NCBI RefSeq assembly: GCF_025919725.1 | Contig: NZ_CP081495.1 | Coordinates: forward strand, 310,001-374,000 | Direction: 5' to 3' | Length of the DNA stretch: 64,000 bases | From: Flavobacterium agricola | GTDB lineage: Bacteria > Bacteroidota > Bacteroidia > Flavobacteriales > Flavobacteriaceae | Shown: one piece after another, positions 25,109-35,246 of the stretch | Layout of the letters: each line of letters starts with the position of its first letter | How positions within the stretch are numbered: the stretch's first letter is position 1 | Program-made: the position numbers and the translations under genes | The notes under the pieces: model-generated | Database searches by the model: none | What the model was told of the DNA's origin: nothing | Seen by the model: the letters and a program-made list of their open reading frames with translations, nothing else

Positions 25109-26188
25109 TTATAAATTAAATATTTTATAGGTTTGTAAAGTTTTCTTTACAATATCTTCTGTTCTGTCGGCATGCGTGTCCGAAATAAAAAGTTGGCCAA
25201 AGGTTTCGTCGTTAACCATTTCAACAATTTTTTCTACGCGTTGCGCATCTAATTTATCAAAAATATCATCGAATAGTAAAATAGGAGCAACGCCCGATTG
25301 CTTTTTAATAAAATCAAATTGCGCCAATTTTAAGGCAATAAGTAATGATTTTTGTTGTCCTTGAGAACCAAATTTTTTAATCGGATGATCATGTATTTCA
25401 AACAACAAATCATCTTTATGAATGCCAACGCTGGTATATTGTAACGCTCGGTCTTTGGCTAAATTATCGGTAAGTAATTGTTCTAAGTTGTTTTCAAACA
25501 ATTGCGAATCGTATTTAATTATAACCTTTTCGGCACCATTGGTTATTTTTTCGTGATATGTGTTAAAAATAGGTTCAAATTGCTTGATAAATTCGATGCG
25601 TTTGTTGTGAATAATCTGACCTAAACTGCTAAGTTGTTCGTTATAAATTTCTAGCGTTTCGGCATCAAACGTACGATTAATAAAAAAATATTTTAAAAGA
25701 GCGTTGCGCTGCTGAATGATTTTTTGATAAGAAATAATTTCTTGCAAATACACCGGATCTAATAATGAAATTACGCTGTCTATAAATTTGCGTCGGGTTT
25801 CACTACCATCAACAATTAAATCCTGATCTGAGGGCGAAATAATAACTAACGGAATAAAACCAATATGTTCAGAAAAACGTTCGTACGGTTTGCCATTCTT
25901 CTTTAATATTTTCTTTTGTCCGCGTTTTAAACTGCAAACAATTTGATGTTCGCGTTCTTCTTTTTCAATCAAGCCTTCAATAACAAAAAAATCTTGTCCG
26001 TGGCGAATATTTTGTACTGCCAACGGGTTAAAGTAGCTTTTGCCGTATGCTAAATTATAAATAGCATCTAAAATGTTAGTTTTACCAATACCGTTTTTAC
26101 CCACAAAACAATTAATTTTGGCATCAAATTCTAACGATTTCTCTTCAATACTTTTATAATTGAATAATGTAAGCGATTTTAAGTGCAA
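25109..26188 (-). CDS. recF: DNA replication/repair protein RecF
   Basis: SMC-like ATPase that helps load RecA at gapped DNA. 359 residues. FVGKNGIGKTNILDA is the Walker A motif, GSQGQQKSLLIALKLAQ the ABC signature, and PILLFDDIFDKLD the Walker B with D-loop. The order and the single globular domain, without a long coiled coil, are typical of RecF. It leads a unit with the downstream lipoprotein gene, an unusual partner. Confidence 0.94.
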   Translation of the reverse strand: MHLKSLTLFNYKSIEEKSLEFDAKINCFVGKNGIGKTNILDAIYNLAYGKSYFNPLAVQNIRHGQDFFVIEGLIEKEEREHQIVCSLKRGQKKILKKNGKPYERFSEHIGFIPLVIISPSDQDLIVDGSETRRKFIDSVISLLDPVYLQEIISYQKIIQQRNALLKYFFINRTFDAETLEIYNEQLSSLGQIIHNKRIEFIKQFEPIFNTYHEKITNGAEKVIIKYDSQLFENNLEQLLTDNLAKDRALQYTSVGIHKDDLLFEIHDHPIKKFGSQGQQKSLLIALKLAQFDFIKKQSGVAPILLFDDIFDKLDAQRVEKIVEMVNDETFGQLFISDTHADRTEDIVKKTLQTYKIFNL

Positions 26189-26230
26189 TGAAAGTTTTTT
26201 TAATAATTAAGATTTCTATATTTGTAAAAG

Positions 26231-26238
26231 CAAAATTA
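26231..26238 (-). promoter_or_regulatory. -7 element TAATTTTG before recF
   Basis: Minus-strand TAATTTTG, 42 bases before the recF ATG. A plus-strand TATATTTG at 26217-26224 faces it, so only one of the two may be real. Confidence 0.4.
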
Positions 26239-26282
26239 TGAAAATATAAGTTGTTAGAACTTTTATATATGAATAAAAATTA

Positions 26283-26290
26283 TATTTTTG
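26283..26290 (+). promoter_or_regulatory. -7 element TATTTTTG before the TPR gene
   Basis: TATTTTTG lies 21 bases before the ATG at 26312, giving a short leader of about 15 bases. Confidence 0.55.
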
Positions 26291-26311
26291 CGGTCAATAA
26301 ATTCTTAATAA

Positions 26312-27094
26312 ATGGCAACATACAATAAAAGAGGTTATAAACAACCAAAACCTGAAGACGAAAATACTGAAAACCAAGTAAATCAATTTGATGAGGTAGT
26401 AGCTGATGGAAGTGCTACCGCAGAAATTTTTAATACATTAGATGACAAAGCCGGACGCATTGAAGGTTTTGTAGCTAAAAACCAAAAACTTATTTTTGGA
26501 GTTGTAGGTGCTTTTGCAGGAATTGCATTGGTTTATGGATTATATTTTAAATTTGTTGCTGAACCGAATGACAAAGAAGCAGCGAACGAAATGTTTCAAG
26601 CACAACAATATTTTACACAAGCAGAACAAGGTTTTGTAGCAGATTCTTTATATAACTTAGCTTTAAACGGAGGAGAAGGTAAATACGGATTTTTACGTAT
26701 TATGCAAGATTACTCGGGTACGGAAGCAGCTAATTTAGCACAATATTATGCTGGTTTAGCGTATTTAAATACTGGTAAATATAAAGAAGCTATTGCACAT
26801 TTAGAAAAATATAAGGCAAACGATAACATTACCAAACCTTTAGCTTTAGGCGCTATTGGAGATGCGTTTGTTGAAAACGAACAAAAACAAGAAGCTCTAG
26901 CTTATTACATTAAAGCTTTTAAAGCAGATAATAACGATTTTACAACGCCTCGTTTTTTATTTAAAGCAGGAACTTTAGCTTTAGATTTAGGTAAAAAAGA
27001 GGAAGCGTTAAAATACTTTACCGATATTAAAGAACAATACGCAACTTCTATTGAAGGTGCAAATATTGACGGATATATTGGTTTAGCACTTTAA
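26312..27094 (+). CDS. Membrane-anchored TPR protein (YfgM-like)
   Basis: 260 residues. A charged cytosolic start of about 65 residues is followed by one membrane helix (LIFGVVGAFAGIALVYGLYF, about 67-87) and TPR-like repeats (about 95-255, with AQYYAGLAYLNTGKYKEAI and AYYIKAF). The arrangement resembles YfgM/ancillary SecYEG proteins, which help envelope proteins fold; this role is inferred. The gene precedes ribH by 7 bases and shares its transcript. Confidence 0.8.
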   Translation: MATYNKRGYKQPKPEDENTENQVNQFDEVVADGSATAEIFNTLDDKAGRIEGFVAKNQKLIFGVVGAFAGIALVYGLYFKFVAEPNDKEAANEMFQAQQYFTQAEQGFVADSLYNLALNGGEGKYGFLRIMQDYSGTEAANLAQYYAGLAYLNTGKYKEAIAHLEKYKANDNITKPLALGAIGDAFVENEQKQEALAYYIKAFKADNNDFTTPRFLFKAGTLALDLGKKEEALKYFTDIKEQYATSIEGANIDGYIGLAL

Positions 27095-27101
27095 TAATAT
27101 T

Positions 27102-27587
27102 ATGGCAACAGCTAATACAAACCTATCAAACTACGACAATACACAATTGCCAAACGCTAAAAATTTTAAATTTGGTGTGGTAGTTTCGGAGTGGAATGAT
27201 AAAATTACAAACGGGCTTTATCAAGGAGTTTTTGAAACTTTAATTGATTGCGGTGCCTTACCAGAAAACATTATTCGTTGGGATGTACCCGGAAGTTTTG
27301 AACTTGTTTTTGGAGCCAAAAAAATGCACCAAACCTTACAACTTGATGCCGTAATTACAATTGGTTGCGTAATTAAAGGCGAAACCATGCATTTTGAGTT
27401 TGTTTGTGAAGGAGTAACACAAGGAATTAAAGATTTAAATGTAAAATTTGATATTCCAACAATTTTTTGTGTGTTAACAGATAATACCGAACAACAGTCT
27501 ATTGACAGAAGCGGTGGTTTACATGGCAACAAAGGCGTAGAAGCTGCGGTTGCTGCATTAAAAATGATCGCATTAAATACAAAATAA
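27102..27587 (+). CDS. ribH: 6,7-dimethyl-8-ribityllumazine synthase
   Basis: Penultimate step of riboflavin synthesis: condenses the ribityl-aminouracil with 3,4-dihydroxybutanone phosphate. 161 residues. VVSEWND is the N-terminal substrate motif, VPGSFEL the phosphate-binding turn, and GCVIKGETMHFEFV the catalytic region with its conserved histidine. SGGLHGNKGVEAA closes the active site. It follows the TPR gene closely and ends at a strong terminator. Confidence 0.95.
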   Translation: MATANTNLSNYDNTQLPNAKNFKFGVVVSEWNDKITNGLYQGVFETLIDCGALPENIIRWDVPGSFELVFGAKKMHQTLQLDAVITIGCVIKGETMHFEFVCEGVTQGIKDLNVKFDIPTIFCVLTDNTEQQSIDRSGGLHGNKGVEAAVAALKMIALNTK

Positions 27588-27607
27588 TATTTTAGTATAG
27601 AATTTAT

Positions 27608-27644
27608 TAAAAAAACTGCAAAATTACTTTGCAGTTTTTTTTAT
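27608..27644 (+). terminator. Terminator of ribH
   Basis: AAAAACTGCAAA and TTTGCAGTTTTT around TTAC, followed by a long T-run. Confidence 0.85.
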
Positions 27645-27657
27645 GAAGTAAAAGTAA

Positions 27658-27688
27658 AAAAAGGTTGTCGAATTTCGACAACCTTTCT
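27658..27688 (-). terminator. Terminator of the M28 peptidase gene
   Basis: AAAGGTTGTCGAAA-type stem pairing with TTTCGACAACCTTT; upstream A-run reads as T on the minus strand. Confidence 0.8.
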
Positions 27689-27691
27689 GTA

Positions 27692-29263
27692 TTAATATTC
27701 ACCTGTTCTGTTTGGTGATTTTGGTGCTGGCCATTCTAATCTTTTTCCTTGATTATCTAATGGCATTACTCGTTTTTCGCGAGAAACTTCATCTTCTTCC
27801 TGAGCAGCTTGGTACGTTAAAATTGCTGTCGCAATTACATTTCGTGTAACTTCGTTAAACATAATTTTATCATAGCTGTCGCGGTTTGTGTGCCATGTAT
27901 ATGTACCATAACCCCAACTTTGTGTACCTAAGTTAAAAGCCGGAACGCCATAAGCTAAAAACGCTGCATGATCTGTTCCGCTGCTTGAAGGCATTCCCGG
28001 AAAATTGGTGTTAATATGTTTTGTTATATCGGTAGGAACTTGGTTTAACCATTTGCCTAAATATTCGTACGAATCAGCAAAACCTTGTCCGCTAATGTTT
28101 GTTATGCGTCCTGTTCCAGAATCTTGATTAAAAGCAACCAATGTTTTCTCCATAATTTCAGGATGATCTTCTGCGTATGCTCTAGATCCGTTTAAACCTT
28201 GTTCTTCAGAACCCCAGTGACCAATTACAATTGTACGTTTTGGGTTTGGTAAAACTTCTTTTAAAATGCGTGCAACTTCCATCATTAAAATAGTTCCGGT
28301 TCCGTTATCACAAGCTCCTTGTGAACCATCCCACGAATCTAAGTGAGCAGAAAGTAAAACATATTCATCCGCCTTTTCAGTTCCAGGAATAACAGCTACG
28401 GTATTAAACGTTTCTGTTTCACCAAAGCTTTTAGAATTTGCAGCAATTTTAATTCTTGGTTTTTTACCGTTTTCTGCTAAACGATATAGTAAACCATAAT
28501 CTTCTAAAGAAATATCTACCGTAGGAATTTTTTCTGTGCGTGAGCTAAAAATTCTGTTTGCTCCTAATTCTCCCGACCAATACGATAAAACAATTCCGCT
28601 TGCTCCGGCTTTTTCTAAAGCTTGCTGAAATTCTTTCGCATTTAATCCGGTTGCTTTCATGCTTGCATTCCATTTTTCATCGGCCTGCTTTTTCTCTTGC
28701 ATGATAAGTTCGTAATCGCCTGGTAGAGATTGATCTTTTAACTGATGATTTGGACGCCCGTATTTTTGATACATGGATGCTAAAACAATTTTTCCTTTTA
28801 CCTTCGGTAACCAAGCTTTAAACTCGGCTTCATTTTTAAAGTAGGGAATAGTAATAACCTCTGCTTCAACCGGTTTCTTTAAGTTCGCATTCCAAGCCAA
28901 CTGTTGGCCTTCTAAGCTTTTAATTCTCGGGTAAGTCATTTCAATGGTTTGTGTACCACGTTGCCATGATTTCCATTTCCCGTACGGCTGATTTTCAGCT
29001 TCAATTCCCCATTTTTTATAGGTGTCAATTACCCAGTCGTGCGCTTGTTTCATTTCGGGTGAACCAACCAACCTTGGGCCAATAACGTCAACTAATTCAA
29101 AAGCAAGGCTTTCTAGCTGTGATTCGTTGTTCGCTTTGTTAATAATTTGTTGTACATAAGCTGGAGCATTTACATCTGCCTCAACTTGCTGTGCGTTCAT
29201 GCAAACGCTTGATAAGAAAGCGCTTACAAAAACAGTCGTAGTGATTTTTGAGTGGTTTAACAT
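27692..29263 (-). CDS. Secreted M28 family peptidase, carboxypeptidase Q-like
   Basis: 523 residues with a signal peptide (cleavage after MNAQ, about residue 25). The M28 zinc site is read from LSAHLDSWDGSQGACDNGTG (His, Asp), WGSEEQGLNGS (catalytic and metal-binding Glu) and SSGTDHAAF (His). A PA-type insert lies at about 130-270 (ASGIVLSYWSG). The arrangement fits carboxypeptidase Q/aminopeptidase-like enzymes that trim peptides outside the cytoplasm. Single-gene unit. Confidence 0.9.
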   Translation of the reverse strand: MLNHSKITTTVFVSAFLSSVCMNAQQVEADVNAPAYVQQIINKANNESQLESLAFELVDVIGPRLVGSPEMKQAHDWVIDTYKKWGIEAENQPYGKWKSWQRGTQTIEMTYPRIKSLEGQQLAWNANLKKPVEAEVITIPYFKNEAEFKAWLPKVKGKIVLASMYQKYGRPNHQLKDQSLPGDYELIMQEKKQADEKWNASMKATGLNAKEFQQALEKAGASGIVLSYWSGELGANRIFSSRTEKIPTVDISLEDYGLLYRLAENGKKPRIKIAANSKSFGETETFNTVAVIPGTEKADEYVLLSAHLDSWDGSQGACDNGTGTILMMEVARILKEVLPNPKRTIVIGHWGSEEQGLNGSRAYAEDHPEIMEKTLVAFNQDSGTGRITNISGQGFADSYEYLGKWLNQVPTDITKHINTNFPGMPSSSGTDHAAFLAYGVPAFNLGTQSWGYGTYTWHTNRDSYDKIMFNEVTRNVIATAILTYQAAQEEDEVSREKRVMPLDNQGKRLEWPAPKSPNRTGEY

Positions 29264-29380
29264 TTAATTTGGTATTTGTGTTAGTTATAAGTATTAGTTT
29301 GCAAAAAATACGATAAATATCATTATAAATTGAAAAAAAGGCGCGAAATTTGTTTCTTATATTTTTTCAAGCTTTCTGAC

Positions 29381-31141
29381 ATGAATAAACCCTCAAGATT
29401 ATTTGATTTACCTTTATACCAATCCCAAACATATCCGGATTTAAAAATTTTTAATTTTAAAAAAGATGGTGTTTGGCAAGGCTATACTGCGTTAGAATTT
29501 TTAGATAAAGTAAATGCCGTTTCACGTGGTTTACTAGCTTTAGGTGTTAAACCTAACGATAAGGTTGGGTTGATTTCTGAAAATAGAGTAGAGTGGAACA
29601 TGTTAGATTTTGCCATTCAACAAATCGGCGCTGTAGTTGTTGCAGTTTACCCTAATATATCTGTAAGCGATTACCTTTTTATTTTTGATGATGCTGAGAT
29701 TAAAACTTGTTTTGTAAGTAATGAAAATTTATATGATAAAATTAAAACCTTACAAAACGATTTACCTTTATTAAAAAACATTTATACGATTGATGTTTAT
29801 CCTGGAATTCCGTGTTTAAACGAAGTAATTCATTTAGGTGCAAATACCGATCAAACGCAAGTTGATGCGTTAAAAGCAGCCGTTGATGTAAATAATTTAG
29901 CAACTTTAGCTTACACATCTGGAACTACCGGTAATCCAAAAGGCGTAATGTTAAGTCATAAAAATATTATGGCCGATATGTACAGCAGTGAATATTCTTT
30001 TCCGGTTGAATCGTACGATCGTGCATTAACTTTTTTACCTGTTTGCCATGCGTACGAGCGTTTGTTTCATTATGTATATATTTACAAAGGCGTTTCTATT
30101 TGGTTTGCTCAATCTATGGAAACCATTGGTGAAGATATGAAAGAGGTAAAACCTCATATTTTTTCTGCTGTTCCGCGTGTGTTAGAAAAGGTTTACGAAA
30201 AAATTATGGCCAAAGGGCACGAGCTTACCGGTATCAAACGAAAACTTTTTTTCTGGGCTATTGCGCTGGGTAAAAAATACGATTTTGATAACCGTTCGCC
30301 TTGGTATAATTTTCAATTGGCCATTGCCAGAAAACTAATTTTCTCTAAATGGCGCGAAGCAATTGGTGGTGAAATAAAAGCCATTTCATCAGGTAGTGCA
30401 GCAATTCAGCAAAAACTAATTCGTATTTATACTGCTGCTGGTATTAATATTTACGAAGGCTATGGGTTAACCGAAGCTGCGCCTTGTATTGCTGTAAATT
30501 GTTTTAAGCGCGGCATGAAGTTGGGTACCGTTGGTGTTCCGTTAATTAACATTGACGTAAAAATTGCTGATGATGGCGAAATTTTAGTTAAAGGCGATAA
30601 TGTAATGCAAGGCTATTACAAAAACCAAAAAGCGACTGATGAAGTATTAATTGATGGTTGGTTGCATACTGGTGATATTGGAACTTTTGTTGACGGAAAA
30701 TATTTAAAAATTACCGATCGTAAAAAAGAAATTTTTAAAACATCGGGCGGTAAATATATTGTACCGCAATATATTGAAAGTAAATTGGTAGAATCGCCAT
30801 TAATTGAGCAAATTATGGTAGTTGGCGAAGGCGAAAAGTTTCCCGGAGCATTTGTAGTACCTAATTATCCTAATTTATTAGAATGGGCTAAAGCCGAAGC
30901 ACCAAACTTAGCTATTTTATCTAAAGAAGCTTTTTTAACTGACGCGTTGGTTTTTGCTAAGTTGCAAGATGAAATAACAACTTATAATGTACATTTTGGC
31001 AACTGGGAACAAATTAAAAAGTTTGCTGTTATTCCTAATGAATTTACCATTGAAGGTGGTGAATTAACTCCAACCTTAAAGTTTAAACGCAAGTTTATTA
31101 CAGCGAAATATAAAGAATTTTACGATAAAATATTCAAATAA
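29381..31141 (+). CDS. Long-chain fatty acid-CoA ligase, AMP-binding
   Basis: Activates fatty acids to acyl-CoA through an acyl-adenylate. 586 residues from ATG 29381 (MNKPSRLFDLP); an upstream in-frame TTG at 29330 would add a basic stretch not seen in relatives. LAYTSGTTGNPKGVMLSHKN is the P-loop signature, YEGYGLTEAAP the A5 motif, and GWLHTGDIG then TDRKKE the hinge to the C-terminal lid. The long insert near residue 260-320 places it with the FadD15-type family. It is a single-gene unit. Confidence 0.92.
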   Translation: MNKPSRLFDLPLYQSQTYPDLKIFNFKKDGVWQGYTALEFLDKVNAVSRGLLALGVKPNDKVGLISENRVEWNMLDFAIQQIGAVVVAVYPNISVSDYLFIFDDAEIKTCFVSNENLYDKIKTLQNDLPLLKNIYTIDVYPGIPCLNEVIHLGANTDQTQVDALKAAVDVNNLATLAYTSGTTGNPKGVMLSHKNIMADMYSSEYSFPVESYDRALTFLPVCHAYERLFHYVYIYKGVSIWFAQSMETIGEDMKEVKPHIFSAVPRVLEKVYEKIMAKGHELTGIKRKLFFWAIALGKKYDFDNRSPWYNFQLAIARKLIFSKWREAIGGEIKAISSGSAAIQQKLIRIYTAAGINIYEGYGLTEAAPCIAVNCFKRGMKLGTVGVPLINIDVKIADDGEILVKGDNVMQGYYKNQKATDEVLIDGWLHTGDIGTFVDGKYLKITDRKKEIFKTSGGKYIVPQYIESKLVESPLIEQIMVVGEGEKFPGAFVVPNYPNLLEWAKAEAPNLAILSKEAFLTDALVFAKLQDEITTYNVHFGNWEQIKKFAVIPNEFTIEGGELTPTLKFKRKFITAKYKEFYDKIFK

Positions 31142-31173
31142 AAAAAGCGACCATTTGGTCGCTTTTTTTATTT
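31141..31173. terminator. Bidirectional terminator between the ligase gene and lgt
   Basis: AAAGCGACCA and TGGTCGCTTT around TT, with A and T runs on either side. Confidence 0.85.
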
Positions 31174-31177
31174 ATGC

Positions 31178-32107
31178 TTATGATATTGTATTTTGTTTAT
31201 TTGCTCGTATTACCAAGTAAATACCAACTAGTATAAACGGAATACTTAACCATTGTCCGGTTGAAAAAACGCCTAAAACTGATTCAAATCCCCCTTGGCT
31301 TTCTTTCACAAATTCTACTATAAAACGTACCGTCCAAAGTAAAATTAAAAACACGCCAAAAATAAGTCCAGATTTTAAACGCGCATCTGTTTTCCAGTAC
31401 ATATAATATACAATAATGAAAACAATTAAATAACCAAAAGCTTCATACAATTGCGTAGGATGTTTTGGTGTTACGCGCTCTAAAAATTCAGAAAATTGCG
31501 GATTAGTTGCTATTTGATTGTACGCTTCATTAATGTTGTTGTTTTGTGTAATAGCAAACGCATCTTGTGGTGAATATTTATCGCGTAAAAATCGAATTCC
31601 TAATTTAGATGTTGTTTCGTACCCAATAATCTCAGAGTTAAAAAAGTTTCCTAATCTTACAAAAACACCTCCAATTGCTACCGGGATTGCAATACGATCT
31701 AAAATCCATAAAACCGGTTTGTGAATTATTTTTTTAGAATAATACAACATTACTAAAATAATTGCAATAGCAGCTCCGTGTGAAGCTAAACCTGCAAAGC
31801 CAGTAAATTGAAATTCGGGCTCAAAACGCACAGGTAAAATTATTTCTAGTAAATGATGTTTGTAATAATCCCAATCGTAAAAAAATACATGGCCTAAACG
31901 TGCACCTAACAAGGTTGCCACAATCATGTAAATAAATAAGGTATCTAATTTTTCTATTGATTCTTCTTCTCGTACATATATTTTTTTCATTATGTAAAAG
32001 CCCAATGCAAATGCAATAACAAACATTAAGCTGTAATAACGAATCATTATAAAACCTAAATCAAATCCTTCCGACGGATTCCATAGCATGTTTAACGTGT
32101 AAATCAT
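31178..32107 (-). CDS. lgt: Prolipoprotein diacylglyceryl transferase
   Basis: Transfers diacylglycerol to the lipobox cysteine of prolipoproteins, the first step of lipoprotein maturation. 309 residues with about seven membrane helices. GARLGHVFFYDWDYY, ASHGAAIAI and RLGNFFNSEIIG (the family signature with the key Arg and Asn) are all present, as is HPTQLYEA. yidD lies 14 bases upstream, forming a yidD-lgt unit. Confidence 0.95.
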   Translation of the reverse strand: MIYTLNMLWNPSEGFDLGFIMIRYYSLMFVIAFALGFYIMKKIYVREEESIEKLDTLFIYMIVATLLGARLGHVFFYDWDYYKHHLLEIILPVRFEPEFQFTGFAGLASHGAAIAIILVMLYYSKKIIHKPVLWILDRIAIPVAIGGVFVRLGNFFNSEIIGYETTSKLGIRFLRDKYSPQDAFAITQNNNINEAYNQIATNPQFSEFLERVTPKHPTQLYEAFGYLIVFIIVYYMYWKTDARLKSGLIFGVFLILLWTVRFIVEFVKESQGGFESVLGVFSTGQWLSIPFILVGIYLVIRANKQNTIS

Positions 32108-32121
32108 AAAAATTATTTTAG

Positions 32122-32346
32122 TTAAGGTACTGGGTCATATCCTTTTCCGCCCCACGGATTACAACTTATTATACGCTTTAATCCTAACCAACTGCCTTTA
32201 AAAATACCGTGCTTTTGTAAAGCTTGGTAGGTATATGTGCTGCATGTTGGCGAATACCGACAAGCGCTAGGAAAAAAAGGAGATATGCAAAGTTGATAAA
32301 AACGAATTAGGGTTAAAAATGGAAATATAACTATTTTTCTTACCAT
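32122..32346 (-). CDS. yidD: Membrane protein insertion efficiency factor YidD
   Basis: 74 residues; a small amphipathic inner-membrane protein that assists YidC-dependent insertion. The conserved cysteine pattern CRYSPTCSTYTYQAL and the ending NPWGGKGYDPVP are diagnostic. It is usually next to rnpA and yidC, but here it sits between cysS and lgt. Confidence 0.94.
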   Translation of the reverse strand: MVRKIVIFPFLTLIRFYQLCISPFFPSACRYSPTCSTYTYQALQKHGIFKGSWLGLKRIISCNPWGGKGYDPVP

Positions 32347-32359
32347 GGTATAAAGTAAA

Positions 32360-32391
32360 TAAAAAAGATGGAATTAATCCATCTTTTTAAA
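32360..32391 (-). terminator. Terminator of cysS
   Basis: AAAAAGATGGATT and AATCCATCTTTTT around a short loop; T-run on the minus strand. It separates cysS from yidD-lgt. Confidence 0.8.
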
Positions 32392-32393
32392 TA

Positions 32394-33881
<1,488 letters not shown>

Positions 33882-33890
33882 AATAAATTC

Positions 33891-34562
33891 TTAGAATTTA
33901 GTTTCTAATTTAATGTATTCGATAAATTCTTTTCGAACATTTTCGTCTTTAAATTTACCACCAAATTCGGCAGTAACAGTGCTAGATTCAATATCACGAA
34001 TGCCTCGTGAATTAACACATAAATGTTTGGCATCAATAATACATGCTACATCTTCTGTATTTAAAACTTGTTGTAATTCTTTAACGATTTGAATGGTTAA
34101 ACGCTCTTGTACTTGTGGGCGTTTTGCATAAAAATCAACAATGCGGTTCATTTTAGATAAACCTACAACTTTACCGTTAGAAATGTAAGCTACGTGTGCG
34201 CGGCCAACAATAGGTAATAAATGGTGTTCGCAGGTTGAGTAAACTACAATGTTTTTCTCTACCAACATTTCACCATATTTATATTTGTTTTCAAAGGTTG
34301 AAGCTGAAGCTTTTCTAGCCGGATTTAGTCCGCCAAAAATTTCTTTCACAAACATTTTAGCCACGCGGTTTGGTGTACCTTTTAAGCTATCGTCGGTAAG
34401 GTCCATTCCTAAAGTGATTAAAATATTTTCAACATCTTTCTTAATAGATTCAATTTTTTCCTCGTCACTTAATGCAAATGCATCAGCACGTAAAGGCGTA
34501 TCAGAGCAAGTTCCGATGTGGTTTTCACCCAATTGCTCGTGTAGATCATCATGTTTACACAT
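33891..34562 (-). CDS. folE: GTP cyclohydrolase I
   Basis: First step of folate and tetrahydropterin synthesis from GTP. STCEHHLLPIVGRAHVAYI supplies the zinc ligands (Cys, His) and the active-site histidines; LCVNSRGIRD carries the third zinc cysteine. I start at ATG 34562 (MCKHDDLHEQLG, 223 residues); TTG 34595 would lie inside the promoter -7 element. Folate synthesis genes are not adjacent; cysS follows. Confidence 0.94.
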   Translation of the reverse strand: MCKHDDLHEQLGENHIGTCSDTPLRADAFALSDEEKIESIKKDVENILITLGMDLTDDSLKGTPNRVAKMFVKEIFGGLNPARKASASTFENKYKYGEMLVEKNIVVYSTCEHHLLPIVGRAHVAYISNGKVVGLSKMNRIVDFYAKRPQVQERLTIQIVKELQQVLNTEDVACIIDAKHLCVNSRGIRDIESSTVTAEFGGKFKDENVRKEFIEYIKLETKF

Positions 34563-34592
34563 AAGAATATTTTGTACGGTTAAAAATAAGCC

Positions 34593-34600
34593 CAAAGATA
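34593..34600 (-). promoter_or_regulatory. -7 element TATCTTTG before folE
   Basis: Minus-strand TATCTTTG, 30 bases before ATG 34562; it argues against the upstream TTG start. Confidence 0.55.
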
Positions 34601-34804
34601 ACTATTTTTAATCGATTAGCGTATATAAAGTTTTCAAAAAACCGACTGGCTTTTTATTTGTTTTGAGTTGTTAAATTATAGGAATAGTATTCTTAAAAAC
34701 AAAAATTTAACAAGAAAGCTCTTGTTATAACTTATGATTTTGCGTAATTGTTTCAAAACATAGAATTTTTTATAATTTTTTGAACTTTTTGGGCGTTAGT
34801 TTTA

Positions 34805-34824
34805 TGTAAGCAGTTTTACTTACA
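34805..34824. promoter_or_regulatory. Inverted repeat TGTAAG-N8-CTTACA
   Basis: A six-base perfect inverted repeat around an 8-base spacer, 38 bases before the ATG at 34863. It could be an operator for the secreted-protein pair or chance in AT-rich DNA. Confidence 0.3.
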
Positions 34825-34862
34825 ATTTTATAGCCCTTGTCCCACATAAATTATAATTTTTA

Positions 34863-35246
34863 ATGCCTATGTTTTCAAAAAATATCCTCACTTTTTTTAT
34901 AGCATTTATTGGCTCTTATTATTCAATTGCCCAAAACAAACCCAATCATGTTGTATTGGTTCACGAACAACAAAATGGTGTGAAAATTTATAAAAGTACA
35001 GGTGTAGCTGTTTCTGAAATTCCAGTACTAAAAAATAAAATACAAGCTGAAGATTTCAATTCGGTTGCTGTACAAAACAATTCTTCAATACAAGATAAAG
35101 ATGCTGATGAATTACAAGTTTATTTACAAACCATTTCGCGTAAAGAAGAACAAGAACTTGTAAATCCCAATGCTGCAGATTTAAAGCAATACAACAATGC
35201 TAAAGAACAAGTTTCCGAAGTTTTAAAATCAATCACTAAAAAATGA
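34863..35246 (+). CDS. Small secreted protein preceding T9SS cargo gene
   Basis: 127 residues that I do not recognise. Residues 1-24 are a signal peptide ending near SIAQ. The mature part is small, charged and mostly helical, with two or three predicted helices (about 60-125) and no cysteine. Its ATGA stop overlaps the next start (35243), so the two are translationally coupled. This suggests a partner or chaperone-like role for the large cargo protein, by context only. Confidence 0.7.
   Translation: MPMFSKNILTFFIAFIGSYYSIAQNKPNHVVLVHEQQNGVKIYKSTGVAVSEIPVLKNKIQAEDFNSVAVQNNSSIQDKDADELQVYLQTISRKEEQELVNPNAADLKQYNNAKEQVSEVLKSITKK

Noticed and set aside
26217..26224. Plus-strand -7 element TATATTTG as the main TPR-gene promoter
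   Set aside because: A closer element at 26283-26290 sits at the usual distance; this one is 88 bases away and faces the recF promoter.
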